NCBI GenBank assembly: GCA_009711705.1
Contig: VENG01000020.1
Coordinates: 30,710-94,709 of the forward strand
Direction of reading: 5' to 3'
DNA from: Bacillota bacterium
GTDB lineage: Bacteria > Bacillota > Desulfotomaculia > Desulfotomaculales > VENG01
DNA: 64,000 bases
A program made the position numbers and the translations under genes. Shown here piece by piece: positions 8,012 through 17,600 of the stretch (the first letter of the stretch is position 1; each line of letters starts with the position of its first letter). Under the pieces are notes generated by a model. That model was not told where the DNA came from and made no database searches. It saw only the letters and a program-made list of their open reading frames with translations.

Positions 8012-8851
8012 TTATTGTTCTGTCGGCTCTCCCGGCAAATATTCCGCTGGCTCTTCTCCGAACCATTCCTTATAAATTTCATCATATTTGCCATTTTCCT
8101 TTAAAGTTTCCAGGGCACTGTTAACCTTTTCCAGTATCTCCGGCTTGTCCTTCGGTATAGCAATACCGTAATGTTCACTGGTACGCAAATCCCCTACCAG
8201 CTTAACATCGTCATTGCCCCGCTTAATAAAGTAAGCGTTAACGGGAAAATCATTAACAATAGCGTCAATGTTACCGTTTCTCAGAGCCATAAACGCCTCG
8301 TTAATGGTGTTATATTCAGTTACATTAGCGTTGGGCACGGTGTTGGCCTCCATAGCGCCGGTGGTGGAGATTTGGGCACCGATATGTTTGCCGTCCAGAT
8401 CTTCAAAACCCTTAATATCTTCATTAGAAGCCGCAACCATTACACTCTGACCGGAACGGTAGTAAGGCACGGAGAAATTAACCTTTTCCTTACGCTGGTC
8501 AGTAATGGTCATGGCGGAAATGGACATATCAACGCTGGAGCTCTCCAAAGCAGGAACAATACCGTCAAAATTCATGCTGCGAATCTCACAGTTCCAGTCG
8601 TTAACCTCTGCAATAGCCTTAACCAGGTCCATGTCAAATCCTACATAATCGCCTGAATTCGGGTCCTGGAATTCAAAAGGTGCATAAGCTGTGTCCGAGG
8701 CCACCAAAATTGTTTCCTGACTAGCCTGATCTTCCCCGCCCGAAGATTCACCGGCAGCCGGCTCATCCCCGCCACCGCCACAACCGGCGACGGCAATTAA
8801 CGCAAAAATAGAAATTACAATAAGTCCAAACCTTAACCACTTTTTCATCAT
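8012..8851 (-). CDS. Polar amino-acid ABC transporter, substrate-binding lipoprotein
   Basis: A 279-residue periplasmic-binding-protein family 3 lipoprotein. I place the start at the ATG at 8851, preceded by a G-rich ribosome-binding site; the longer open frame upstream lacks one. Residues 1-24 are a lipoprotein signal with lipobox AVAGC, followed by a Gly/Ser/Glu-rich linker and the SBP_bac_3 domain (SDTAYAPFEFQDP...GFDMDLVKAIAE). The ligand is a polar amino acid, probably Gln, Glu, Arg or Cys; the sequence alone does not decide. It is the first gene of the operon. Confidence 0.95.
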   Translation of the reverse strand: MMKKWLRFGLIVISIFALIAVAGCGGGGDEPAAGESSGGEDQASQETILVASDTAYAPFEFQDPNSGDYVGFDMDLVKAIAEVNDWNCEIRSMNFDGIVPALESSSVDMSISAMTITDQRKEKVNFSVPYYRSGQSVMVAASNEDIKGFEDLDGKHIGAQISTTGAMEANTVPNANVTEYNTINEAFMALRNGNIDAIVNDFPVNAYFIKRGNDDVKLVGDLRTSEHYGIAIPKDKPEILEKVNSALETLKENGKYDEIYKEWFGEEPAEYLPGEPTEQ

Positions 8852-8930
8852 AATACCCCCCTTGTATAAAAGTTTAGAACTATTAGTGTACCTGAATGGT
8901 CCTGTTACACCTCCCAGTACCCAATCAAAT

Positions 8931-8959
8931 CCTATAAGACTTTCGTCTAAAACCGTCAA
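8931..8959 (-). promoter_or_regulatory. Possible sigma A promoter of the ABC operon
   Basis: On the minus strand TTGACG, 17 bases, TATAGG; located about 80 bases upstream of the binding-protein start. The spacer contains a small AGAC-GAAA-GTCT hairpin. Confidence 0.45.
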
Positions 8960-9011
8960 ATTCCTGCCTCTTATATATAAAATGTTCGTTACAAAGTATT
9001 TTTTAACCCCG

Positions 9012-9040
9012 TTGACAGTTCCCGAAGGCCGTGAGAAAAT
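9012..9040 (+). promoter_or_regulatory. Possible sigma A promoter of the EamA transporter gene
   Basis: Perfect TTGACA (9012-9017), 17-base spacer and GAAAAT as -10, about 30 bases before the start codon. Confidence 0.5.
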
Positions 9041-9071
9041 ACCTACATCTTTGAGGAAGGAATCACAAATA

Positions 9072-9968
9072 ATGGATTACTTGCGCATCAGGCAGATAAA
9101 GGCAGATTTTGCCCTTTTGTTTGTCGCTTTTTCTTGGGGCCTTACCTTCGTGGTTATTCAGGATGCCTTGAGCGACATAGGGCCATATTATTTTCTAACC
9201 CTGCGCTTCTCTTTTGCTCTCTTTTTTCTGGCACTTATTTACTGGAGGCATTTTAAATATATTAATACGAAAACCGTTAAGACAGGCATATTTATAGGGC
9301 TTATACTCTTCGGGGGATACGCCTTTCAAACCGTGGGTCTAAAGTATACCGGCCCGGCTACCGCCGGTTTTATTACCGGCCTGGCTGTGGTCCTAGTGCC
9401 CATCATATCTGCATTATACTTAAAAAAAATGCCCGGCCCCTTCGTAATCTCCGGTGTGGCATGTGCCGCCCTGGGACTTGCATTTTTAACCCTAAAAGGC
9501 GGCAGCTACAGCCTTAATTATGGCGATGCACTTATCTTTCTCTGCGCGGTATGTTTTGCATCCCATATTATTGCCGTGGGGCGCTACGCCGGGCATTATG
9601 ACCCGGTTTTATTGGCCATGCTCCAAATAGGTGTGGTAGCCCTGGTCAGTTTCATAGTAGCCCTTGGTACCGAAAACATGCCCTCGCATTTTACAAGACA
9701 GGTATGGATAGGCTTTATAGTATGCTCTATTCCGGCCACATCCCTGGCGTATCTGATTCAAAACAGCGTGCAAAGGTATACATCGCCCACGCATACCGCC
9801 ATAATTTTTACCATGGAGCCTGTTTTTTCCGCCATCACAGCTCACTTGCTGGCACGGGAATTTCTAAACTGGCAGCAGGCGGCCGGGTCCATGTTAATCC
9901 TCACCGGCATGCTGGTGGCAGAACTTAAAGCTGCCCGTGAAGAAACCAACACCGGTCAACAGGCATAG
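9072..9968 (+). CDS. EamA/DMT-family transporter
   Basis: A 298-residue membrane protein with ten predicted helices arranged as two EamA repeats, starting at ATG 9072 after AGGAAGG. The opening FALLFVAFSWGLTFVVIQDAL and the second-half PVFSAITAHLLAREFL are typical of the drug/metabolite transporter superfamily. Members export or take up amino acids, nucleosides or other small metabolites; the substrate cannot be deduced. It diverges from the amino-acid ABC operon. A possible export role for the same amino-acid class is only suggested by position. Confidence 0.9.
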   Translation: MDYLRIRQIKADFALLFVAFSWGLTFVVIQDALSDIGPYYFLTLRFSFALFFLALIYWRHFKYINTKTVKTGIFIGLILFGGYAFQTVGLKYTGPATAGFITGLAVVLVPIISALYLKKMPGPFVISGVACAALGLAFLTLKGGSYSLNYGDALIFLCAVCFASHIIAVGRYAGHYDPVLLAMLQIGVVALVSFIVALGTENMPSHFTRQVWIGFIVCSIPATSLAYLIQNSVQRYTSPTHTAIIFTMEPVFSAITAHLLAREFLNWQQAAGSMLILTGMLVAELKAAREETNTGQQA

Positions 9969-10040
9969 CCATCATTTTTGATATGAAAACACCTTGGGTA
10001 TTCCTTTTGGGAAAACATTTGGGGTATTCCTTTAGGGTCG

Positions 10041-10100
10041 TTTTTTTACGAAAATAAACTTTCATTCTAGTTTATGTATATGGTTCATGTGAGTTTTAAC
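10041..10100 (+). repeat. 60-base direct repeat, copy 1
   Basis: Identical to 10533-10592 except for three substitutions; both begin with T7ACGAAAATAAA and end in GTGAGTTTT. No coding potential. It lies just before an element bounded by 'ACAGGATTAACAGGAT' repeats, as does copy 2, so the 60-mer and that element form a composite unit present twice. Confidence 0.85.
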
Positions 10101-10157
10101 GGGATAAGCGGGGTAAAAGGCTTTGCATGTGAGGCTTTGGGGTAAACAATTTTTTTA

Positions 10158-10335
10158 GACAGGATTAACAGGATACACAGGATTGTTAAAAAAATACAAA
10201 AATACAATCGAAAGTCTTTATCACCTAAACAGAGCTTATGGACCAGTCCAAAATATTAAAACAAATAATTCAAAAATGTTTTTTAAGACCCCAAAGCACT
10301 ACCCTAAAGCATCCTACAAATCCTGTAATCCTGTC
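10158..10335. repeat. MITE-like intergenic element 1 with ACAGGAT terminal repeats
   Basis: Bounded by GACAGGATTAACAGGAT on the left and its near-reverse complement ATCCTGTAATCCTGTC on the right; interior AT-rich and without a credible gene. Similar short 'ACAGGATT' palindromes are scattered through intergenic DNA of anaerobic Firmicutes and Deltaproteobacteria. Mechanism of spread unknown. Confidence 0.65.
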
Positions 10336-10430
10336 AAAGAAAAAAAGACCCATAAGCCAAGACCCAAACAATACTTTTAAGCAAGGAAGCAAGAGGACTC
10401 GTCCGGGACTGCTAAAAAAGTCCAGATTCA

Positions 10431-10514
10431 TGTCATTCTGAATGAAACGAAGTGAAATGAAGAATCTTAAAAGTCGCATAAATACTCAGATTCTTCGCTG
10501 CACTCAGAATGACA
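10431..10514. repeat. Inverted repeat of the 'TCATTCTGA...GAATCT' type
   Basis: TGTCATTCTGA...AGAATCT (10431-10467) faces AGATTC...TCAGAATGACA (10488-10514), giving an imperfect hairpin with arms of about 27-37 bases. This is the familiar dispersed bacterial intergenic repeat that reads as AGATTCTTCGCTGC-type sequence. Confidence 0.7.
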
Positions 10515-10532
10515 ATCTTGTATCTTTGCTGT

Positions 10533-10592
10533 TTTTTTTACGAAAATAAATTTTCATTCTAGTTTGTGTATATGGTTCATGTGAGTTTTGAC
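10533..10592 (+). repeat. 60-base direct repeat, copy 2
   Basis: Second copy of 10041-10100 (57 of 60 identical), here running straight into the left end of the second ACAGGAT-bounded element. Confidence 0.85.
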
Positions 10593-10793
10593 AGGATTAA
10601 CAGGATTGACAGGATTTTTTGCTTTGTTTATATGCCAATATTATTCCTTTGCCTACAGATTCTTATATTAGAAGCTTTTTTGGGGTTTTATTTTTTATAA
10701 TAATTCTAAAAAATTTGGTTAGATCTATGTCAGCAAGTGACCCTCTTAACACCCCTTCTATATCCCCTATCCTGCAAATCCTGTAATCCTGTC
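10590..10793. repeat. MITE-like intergenic element 2 with ACAGGAT terminal repeats
   Basis: Left end GACAGGATTAACAGGATT, right end ATCCTGTAATCCTGTC; 204 bases, AT-rich, no gene. A further degenerate right-end motif occurs at about 10836-10860. Termini match element 1, interiors differ. Confidence 0.65.
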
Positions 10794-10883
10794 TAATGTT
10801 TTTTGCCTTTTCTTTTTGTTTTTAATCTCTATCCCACGAATCCCGTTGATCCCGTCAAATAGAAAAAGGGGTTATTCACCCCT

Positions 10884-11165
10884 TTATAATAACTCAGTAC
10901 TGTAGTCAATCAATTCCACGCCGCCGTGGAATTCGATAAAATGAATTACCGTCGATAATACTTTATGTACATGTGAAGATTCATTACTGACTGTGGTGAT
11001 ACCTATGGTTGAAAGCTGCCATGAATCCTGTTTTCCGACCTCGGCGACTGAAATATTATACTTTGACTTCAACCTGTCCAATAAGCTTTTCAAAACCCTT
11101 CTCTTGCCTTTCAACGACGATGCTTCCCCGATCATAATTTCAACCGTTAACACACCTATCACCAA
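10884..11165 (-). CDS. DUF503 (YlxP-like) protein
   Basis: A 93-residue member of the DUF503/YlxP family, recognisable from 'SLKGKRRVLKSLLDRLKSKYNISVAEV' and the 'DSWQLSTIGITTVSNE' strand. YlxP is a small ferredoxin-like-fold protein usually next to rbfA and infB in translation operons; here it stands alone among repeats, so its role is less clear. The start is TTG (11165) or the adjacent GTG (11162), both behind GGAGGTG. Function unknown, with a suggested link to ribosome maturation by family genome context. Confidence 0.88.
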   Translation of the reverse strand: MVIGVLTVEIMIGEASSLKGKRRVLKSLLDRLKSKYNISVAEVGKQDSWQLSTIGITTVSNESSHVHKVLSTVIHFIEFHGGVELIDYSTELL

Positions 11166-11319
11166 TATAAAGCACCTCCCCCTGCTGTCTTTAAATAAAG
11201 CTATGATATAAATTTTTATCTATAGCGGTTAAATTATCCTCTTTTTTTACGACCAACATAAAGAAAGCCTCTATGGATAAAATATATTTGAACTCTAACA
11301 AAAAAGGGGGAGTTAACAA

Positions 11320-11484
11320 ATGAATAATGGACCGCTGTTAACCGTTCTGGGCACTATTGAATCCGGAACCGGCCTGGCTTTGCGAGAGAGAAATCCCTAT
11401 TTGGGATGGGGCCTTACAGGTTTGGGTTTGGCCAAAACAATGTACGGGATACTTGATATGGCCAAGGAACCCCACGAGCGTTAG
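11320..11484 (+). CDS. Small Gly/Leu-rich protein, 54 residues
   Basis: A short gene with a strong ribosome-binding site (AAGGGGGAG, 11304-11312), ATG at 11320 and a dedicated terminator directly after its stop. The product begins MNNGPLLTVLGTIESGTG and contains LGWGLTGLGLAKTMYGILDM, an amphipathic or weakly hydrophobic helix that might sit in a membrane or oligomerise. I do not recognise it. Small asparagine/glycine-rich proteins of this kind are common in spore formers, but a spore role is only a guess. Confidence 0.7.
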   Translation: MNNGPLLTVLGTIESGTGLALRERNPYLGWGLTGLGLAKTMYGILDMAKEPHER

Positions 11485-11492
11485 AGTTCGCA

Positions 11493-11522
11493 GGGGAAGG
11501 GATTGCATCCCTTCCCTTTTTT
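11493..11522. terminator. Bidirectional terminator
   Basis: GGGAAGGGAT-TGC-ATCCCTTCCC stem plus T-run; ends the small plus-strand gene and abuts the stop of hdrB on the minus strand. Confidence 0.85.
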
Positions 11523-12360
11523 ATAAATTTACAACCCGTCCGGGATCAACCAGGTGTTTTCTAAACCACCCCTTAGCTTCATTGAGCCCGAGAGCCAGAC
11601 CCATCAATTCCGTAAAATAAAAGCAAGGCATTTGGTTTTCCCCTTTTTCTTGCCTCATCTCTAAATTACTCTGACACATGGGGCACGATGTTACAATTGC
11701 CTCAGCCCCGGCCTCCCGGGCAGCATTTATAATCCTGGACACGATCTCCTCTACTACATTGGTATTGGTTAGGCTCAAGCTGGCGCCGCAGCATTCAGTT
11801 TTATAGGACCACTTCAGCGCTTGAGCACCCAAGGTTTCTGTTAGATCATCAAGCATGGTCGGGTTTTCTACTCTGTCAAAACCCTGCACCTCGGGGGGGC
11901 GTACCATTAAACAACCGTAATAGCAAACGACCTTAAGACCTTCTAATGGTTTTACCACTTTGGAGGCAATAGCCCCCAGGCCTACTTTGCCAACCATAGC
12001 CTCCACCAGGGACATTATCTTAATATTGTCCTGATATTTAAAACCCACGGTTTCCTCTATTTCCTTCCGCGCCGCCTCATCATTACGCATCACGTAGTCA
12101 GCTTTCCTCAGACGTGCAAAACAAGCAGCACAGGGCACCGTTACATCTACCCCATTTTTTTGGGCCAGGGCTATGTTTCTTGCCGGCAGTGCGGAAGCCA
12201 GCGCATGATTGAGGTTATGTGCTGAGGTAGAGCCACAACAGCTCCAATCCTCTAACTCCAACAACTCCAAATCAAGGGCTGCGCAAACCGAGCGGGAAGA
12301 GAGATCATATTCCTTAGCCGTAGACTCTAGGGAGCAGCCTGGATAATAGGACAGTTTCAT
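11521..12360 (-). CDS. hdrB: Heterodisulfide reductase-like subunit B
   Basis: A 279-residue protein with two CCG domains: YYPGCSLES...WSCCGST...CAACF in the N-half and YYGCLMVRP...ECCGASLS...CPMCQSN in the C-half. In methanogen HdrB these bind two unusual non-cubane [4Fe-4S] clusters and reduce the CoM-S-S-CoB disulfide; in bacteria without those cofactors the disulfide substrate is unknown. It is the last gene of the six-gene operon and pairs with HdrC three bases upstream. Both CCG motifs look complete, so a real disulfide or thiol chemistry is expected. Confidence 0.95.
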   Translation of the reverse strand: MKLSYYPGCSLESTAKEYDLSSRSVCAALDLELLELEDWSCCGSTSAHNLNHALASALPARNIALAQKNGVDVTVPCAACFARLRKADYVMRNDEAARKEIEETVGFKYQDNIKIMSLVEAMVGKVGLGAIASKVVKPLEGLKVVCYYGCLMVRPPEVQGFDRVENPTMLDDLTETLGAQALKWSYKTECCGASLSLTNTNVVEEIVSRIINAAREAGAEAIVTSCPMCQSNLEMRQEKGENQMPCFYFTELMGLALGLNEAKGWFRKHLVDPGRVVNL

Positions 12361-12362
12361 TG

Positions 12363-12947
12363 CTACTTACCCCCTTCCCGGGAAATTTCCGACCTGGTAA
12401 ATATGTCTCGGACTTCTTTTTTGTTTTTTATGCCACGCGGGATTAACGGCAGCTTACCTTTTTTAAACATCTGCAATCCAAGGTCTAAATCCGTAAAAAA
12501 CTGTCCTGACTTCAACTTATATTTGGCCATCAATTTAGCCTCGTGCACACGTCCCCTGGCCCTTACTTCTTGCAAAAATATACGATGAAAAGACTCTGTA
12601 TGTTTGGCCCGGCTAAGATTATTTGCAGTAGACATGACCCGGAGGGCATCCATAACCTCAGAAATCCTGATACCGTTGGGGCAACGAACTCCACAGGTTT
12701 CACACGCGGAACAGAGCCAAATGGCCGAACTTGTCAAAACTCGGTCTTTCAAGCCAAAGCTGATCATACGTAATATTTGATTAGGGTGATAATCCATATG
12801 ATGAGATACGGGACACCCTGTAGCACATTTCTGGCACTGGTAGCAAAGCTCTATCGGCTGCCCACTTTTATCCCTAACCACCGCCGAAAAATTAGGGTCA
12901 GTCTGCAGGGTTTCTGTACCGGCTAATATTTTCATTTTCCCATTCAT
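12363..12947 (-). CDS. hdrC: Heterodisulfide reductase-like subunit C
   Basis: A 194-residue soluble ferredoxin-like subunit with two [4Fe-4S] motifs, CYQCQKCATGCP (about residue 35) and CSACETCGVRCP (about residue 80). It passes electrons from HdrA to the HdrB active site. ATG start behind GGAGG; it is separated from HdrB by two bases, so the two are coupled. The length is that of bacterial and archaeal HdrC. Confidence 0.95.
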   Translation of the reverse strand: MNGKMKILAGTETLQTDPNFSAVVRDKSGQPIELCYQCQKCATGCPVSHHMDYHPNQILRMISFGLKDRVLTSSAIWLCSACETCGVRCPNGIRISEVMDALRVMSTANNLSRAKHTESFHRIFLQEVRARGRVHEAKLMAKYKLKSGQFFTDLDLGLQMFKKGKLPLIPRGIKNKKEVRDIFTRSEISREGGK

Positions 12948-12960
12948 CTCCCTAACCTCC

Positions 12961-14079
12961 CTAGCGCGGTTCTAATTCATTTTCTTGATACGTGGTCTGG
13001 GGCAACGGCTCATCCAGGTTACAACCAGGAACATAGGAAAAAATATCTTGAACTTTTTTGCCTGCCGTTCCAAATAACAGAGTTAAGGGCAGATTATTGG
13101 GACAGGCACTTTCACATTGCCCACAGCCAACGCAACTTAACCCCATATGGTTTACCCTTGTAATATGGAACAAAAAGGTATCCGTTGGCATTTCAATAAC
13201 ACTCTTTTGCTCTGCCCATTTCAGATAGTCTACGGGCTCGTGTTTAAATACAGGTGATACAAACACACATTCCTGGCAAAAACATATGGGGCAGGCACGG
13301 CGGCAGTTATAACAGCCCAAACAGCCGGCCAACTCATCTGCCATACCTGACATTGTTGCAGTACGCGATGCAAATTCGTCAAATTTCTTGGATTTATATG
13401 CTTCTCTTTCTTCTCGGATGCGGTTTATTGTATCTGTTCTGCTGCTGTCGTCGCCGCGATCCTTAAGGCCAAGACCATTTATTTTATCGGCTATCTGCTC
13501 TTCAGCCTCAACAACCAGGTGTTCAGCCGGGTTTACACCTGCCCAGCCAATGGATATTTGGGCATGCTCTGTGGTAATGTGTCCGCACATGGTACACGAA
13601 GAACGGACATCTTTGCCCTCCACAGCAGTTTCACCACCGGCGGCAGAATTCAGCCAGGATTCCAATTGCCATTTACCGTCCAATACAAATTGCCGGTATA
13701 CCAAAGGATCAAAGGTACCTAAACAATCCATCCCTATGATCACCAGATTATCCAATTGAGCTTGCTGTAATTTTACCAATTCAACCAGCGCCCTAGCTTC
13801 ACATGACCGTAAAACAACGCCTATCTTTTCTCCCGGGTCCGCCGCGGTTAAATTGGAAACAATTTTGGCAGCGTTAGTCATAGCCACGGGTGCTAAAGGA
13901 TTAATGCCTTTTAAGCCCTCAGTTTTTTTAACCAGCGTCATTACCACAGCGGTTTTTGATTTTACCTCCTGAGGCACAAGCAGAGCGTCAATCACGCCGT
14001 TCTCCATTAGTCCCTGGAAAAAGGAGATTAAGGCTTCGTTAATATTTTGTGTCCCTGTCTCCAGTGTAAAGTTTTTCAT
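12961..14079 (-). CDS. FdhB/FrhB-like iron-sulfur oxidoreductase subunit
   Basis: A 372-residue protein resembling the beta subunit of F420-reducing hydrogenase and formate dehydrogenase (FrhB/FdhB), a family that binds FAD and Fe-S clusters and handles hydride transfer. Visible are VLRSCEARALVELVKLQQ, CTMCGH (about residue 164), a Cys cluster CLGCYNCRRACPICFCQEC (about residues 255-273) and CVGCGQCESACP (about 317). In Hdr operons such proteins feed electrons in from formate, F420 or a partner dehydrogenase. No catalytic formate dehydrogenase subunit is encoded here, so its electron donor is open. Confidence 0.85.
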   Translation of the reverse strand: MKNFTLETGTQNINEALISFFQGLMENGVIDALLVPQEVKSKTAVVMTLVKKTEGLKGINPLAPVAMTNAAKIVSNLTAADPGEKIGVVLRSCEARALVELVKLQQAQLDNLVIIGMDCLGTFDPLVYRQFVLDGKWQLESWLNSAAGGETAVEGKDVRSSCTMCGHITTEHAQISIGWAGVNPAEHLVVEAEEQIADKINGLGLKDRGDDSSRTDTINRIREEREAYKSKKFDEFASRTATMSGMADELAGCLGCYNCRRACPICFCQECVFVSPVFKHEPVDYLKWAEQKSVIEMPTDTFLFHITRVNHMGLSCVGCGQCESACPNNLPLTLLFGTAGKKVQDIFSYVPGCNLDEPLPQTTYQENELEPR

Positions 14080-14101
14080 GGGGAACCCTACACCTCCTCA
14101 G

Positions 14102-14596
14102 TTAAATTTCCCACGGGTTACGGTGGGGGTTGGGACCTAATTCCTTGAGTTTTTTCACAAATTCATCTACTGTTTGGGCGAACAGCTTTCCTTCCGATGC
14201 GCTGATAAAGCGAAACCATACACGTTCAGGACTAAGACCGAATGTTTCTAAAGTGGATCTTACGATGGCTATGCGGCGGCGTGCCTTGTAATTGCCACTA
14301 CCATAGTGGCAGTCACCGGAGTGTCACCCGCCTACCAGTACACCATCAGCCCCGTCAACGATGGGCTTTAAGATGTATAATGGATCAACAGCCCCCGAAC
14401 ACATTACCCTCACTAACCGTATATTGGGTGAGTACTGGGCCCTGGATGTGCCGGCAAGGTCTGCACCGGCATAACTACACCAATTGCAAACAAGACCAAT
14501 AATCCGGGGCTGGAAATCTTGCTGGCTCTGCTGCCTTACTTCATCAGTGAACTCCTCTACGGGAAGTCTTTCATTATCTTTTAAGGCTACGCTCAT
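14102..14596 (-). CDS. mvhD: MvhD/FlxD-like hydrogenase delta subunit, probable selenoprotein
   Basis: A 164-residue [2Fe-2S] electron-transfer protein of the MvhD family, which links an electron donor to HdrA. The frame is broken at codon 91 by TGA (14324-14326), exactly where the family has the first Cys of its GG-C-HPGDCHY motif; here it reads GG-TGA-HSGDCHY. Family-like sequence continues to the end ([19 protein letters not shown]...NPHRNPWEI). The start ATG has AAGGAG upstream. A perfect hairpin 12 bases after the TGA fits a bacterial SECIS. Selenocysteine is the best reading; a nonsense mutation or sequencing error is the alternative but would not explain the hairpin. Confidence 0.85.
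14293..14326 (-). promoter_or_regulatory. SECIS-like element following an in-frame TGA
   Basis: On the minus strand, TGA (14326-14324) is followed after 12 bases by TGCCACTA-TGG-TAGTGGCA (14311-14293), a perfect 8-base-pair stem with a 3-base loop holding G as second base. UGA to loop is 20 bases, inside the range usual for bacterial SECIS elements. Confidence 0.75.
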
Positions 14597-14628
14597 GGAA
14601 TGATCAGCTCCTTTTTGCTTGTTTTTTT

Positions 14629-17600
14629 CTAAAACATGGCAGCCTTCATCAGGGCCAACATTTGTCCTTTTTCAAATCCCTTCTGCTGGCTTGCGCCACT
14701 GGGACAAGCAACTACGCAGGCACCACAGCCCTGGCAAAGCACACCCGTTACCCCAGCCACTCCTGTATCTTCGTCAATATAGCGGGCATCATAGCTGCAT
14801 GATTTTACACAGAGACCGCACCCAATACACGTTTCTTCATCCACGGTGGCGGTCATAGCCACATTTTGTAGGCGATCCTTGGACAGCAGGGTAACAGCCC
14901 TCATGGCCGCAGCATTAGCCTGAGCAATTGATTCACTAACCAGCTTGGGAGAGTGAGCCAAACCGCACAGATACAGACCGTCAGCGGCAAAGTCCACCGG
15001 GCGTAATTTCATGTGCGCCTCTAAAAGGAACCCTTCGTCATTTAAGGATGCCTTAAACAATTGGCTCAACTTTTCGTTGTCGGCACCTGGCATAACGCCC
15101 GTACTAAGAGCCAACACATCGGCATCAATGGCCAGTGTATAACCCAGAATATGATCTTTAATTTTCACTTCTACCCCGTTTTCCCCGGCTATTACCTCCG
15201 GTTTTTCTTCGGGTTCATATCTGATAAAGATAACTCCTTTTTGCCGGGCTTCAGTATAATACTTTTCTTTGGTCCCATATACCCTTAGATCCCTGTATAG
15301 AACGTATACATTAACCTCAGGGTTGGTATCCTTTATTTTTAAAGCATTTTTAACAGCCTGTGTACAGCATATTCTACTGCAATACGGCCTTTCTTCACTT
15401 CTAGAGCCCACACACTGGATCATAACAACGTTTTTTATGCCGGTCATTTCACCGCGGCTGATTTTACCCTCCAGTTCAGTCTGGGTCACCACTTTGGGGC
15501 TTTCACCATAATGGTACTCCGATGGCTTTACTTCTTCTGCCCCGGTGGCCAACACGGTACAGCCGTGTACAATTTCTTGCATTTCTCCGGCGGTATTAAT
15601 TTTTGTCCTATAACTACCAGGGTAACCACCCACTTCAACAACTTCACTACCTTTTAAAACTTTAATCCCGGCATGATCAGTAACCTTATTTTTCAGGCCT
15701 TCCAGGATGGCCCCTGGCTGCCGGCCATAGATGGAATAATGCAGGTCCTTTAAATTGCCGCCTAATTCGGTAGTTTTTTCCACCAAGCAAACATCAAAAC
15801 CTTGTTCCGCCAGCGAAAGGGACGCTGACATTCCGGCGGCCCCGCCTCCTACTACCAGCGCTTTGCGGTTAATATCCGTAAAAGTAGTATAAATAGGACT
15901 CAATGTACGAGACTTGGCCACTGACATGCGGATAAGGTCTTTTGCTTTCTCCGTAGCCTTGTCGCCTTCATCCTTGTGCACCCAAGAAGAATGCTCCCTT
16001 ATGTTCACATGCTCGTATAAATAAGGGTTAAGTCCCGCCTCGCTAAGGGCATTTTGGAATAAAGGAGCATGCGTCCTGGGGGTACATGAAGCAACCACAA
16101 TGCGATTTAACTTCTGGCTTTTAATCCGTTTTTTAATCTTTTCCAGGCTATCCTGGGCACAAGCAAAAAGGAACTCGCTGGCATGGGCCACATCTTTTAG
16201 CGTCTTAGCATATTTTGCCACTTCTGGAACGTTAATTACGCTGCCAATATTTATACCGCAATTGCAAACAAATACTCCCACCCTGGGTGGTTCCCCGGAA
16301 ACATCCCTCTCCGGTATATCAGGTTTCATTTCCGTACAAGTGCCCCTTACATCGCTTAATAGGCGAGAAACATAAGCCGCAGCCGCGCTGGATTCTGCCA
16401 CTGTTTCCGGAATATCCTTGGGACCGGCAAAGGTTCCGGCCACAAACACTCCCTCGCGGGAAGTGGTACATATTTCACCCTCAGTTTTACAAAAACCGAA
16501 TTCGTCCAGGCCCACACCGGCCACACGGGCTAATTCCACTGTGCCTGCAGAAGGCTGGATACCTACCGATAGAACCACCATGTCGAACTCTTCTTCTTGT
16601 AAACTACCGTCCGGCATACTATATCGTAATAAAAGATTTTTACTCTGCTGTAGTTCCTTGACGGAAGAAACCATACACTTCACATATTGAATACCGTACT
16701 CATCCTGCCCCCGTTTGTAATACTGCTCAAACCCTTTACCGTAGGCACGTACGTCCATGCAGAAGATAGAAGATTGAAGCCCCGGCGCGTGTTCCTGAGC
16801 CACCATGGCCTCTTTGGTAGCGTACATACAGCAAACGCCGGAACAATAATTTCTTTCTTTCCCGGGTTCCCGTGAGCCCACGCATTGAATAAAGGCAACC
16901 TTTTTAGGTTCAATCCCGTCAGATGGCCTTATCAAATGCCCCTGATGGGGGCCGGAGGCACTCAACAGCCGCTCAAACTGCAGACTGGTTACCACATTGT
17001 CATATACCCCGAAACCAAACTCACCCCTAAGGCCGGCGTCAAAGATATCAAATCCCGGGGATAGAATCACCGCACCCACGTTAAGGCTTTTGACTTCTTC
17101 CTGCATATTATGATCAATTGCATTACGCCCACATTTTTCTTCACACTGACCGCATTCGATACAATTTTCCTTGTCTATCACATAGGCATTGGGAAAGGCC
17201 TGGGCATAAGGCTTGTAAATAGCCTTGCATTCGTCCAAACCCTGGTTAAATTTATTGGTTACCGTTTGTGGGCATACAGTCTCACACCTACCGCAGCTCA
17301 CGCATAAGTCAACATCCACGTATCGGGGATGGGTTTTTATACTGGCTTGGAAATTGCCGGGCTCGCCCTCCAAGTCAATTAATTCGGACATAGTCATCAC
17401 TTCAATATTCATGTGTCCTCCCACATCCACTACCTTGGGGGAAAGGATACACATGGAACAGTCATTGGTAGGAAAAGTTTTGTCCAACATGGGCATGGTC
17501 CCGGCGATACTGGGCTTACGCTCTACAAGGTATACTTTAAATCCAGACTCTGCCAGGTCCAGAGATGATTGCATACCACTGATACCTGACCCGATGACTA

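Noticed and set aside
10183..10441. Short plus-strand open frames in the repeat-rich gap
   Set aside because: Low-complexity Lys/Asn products, no ribosome-binding site, and they overlap repeat elements.
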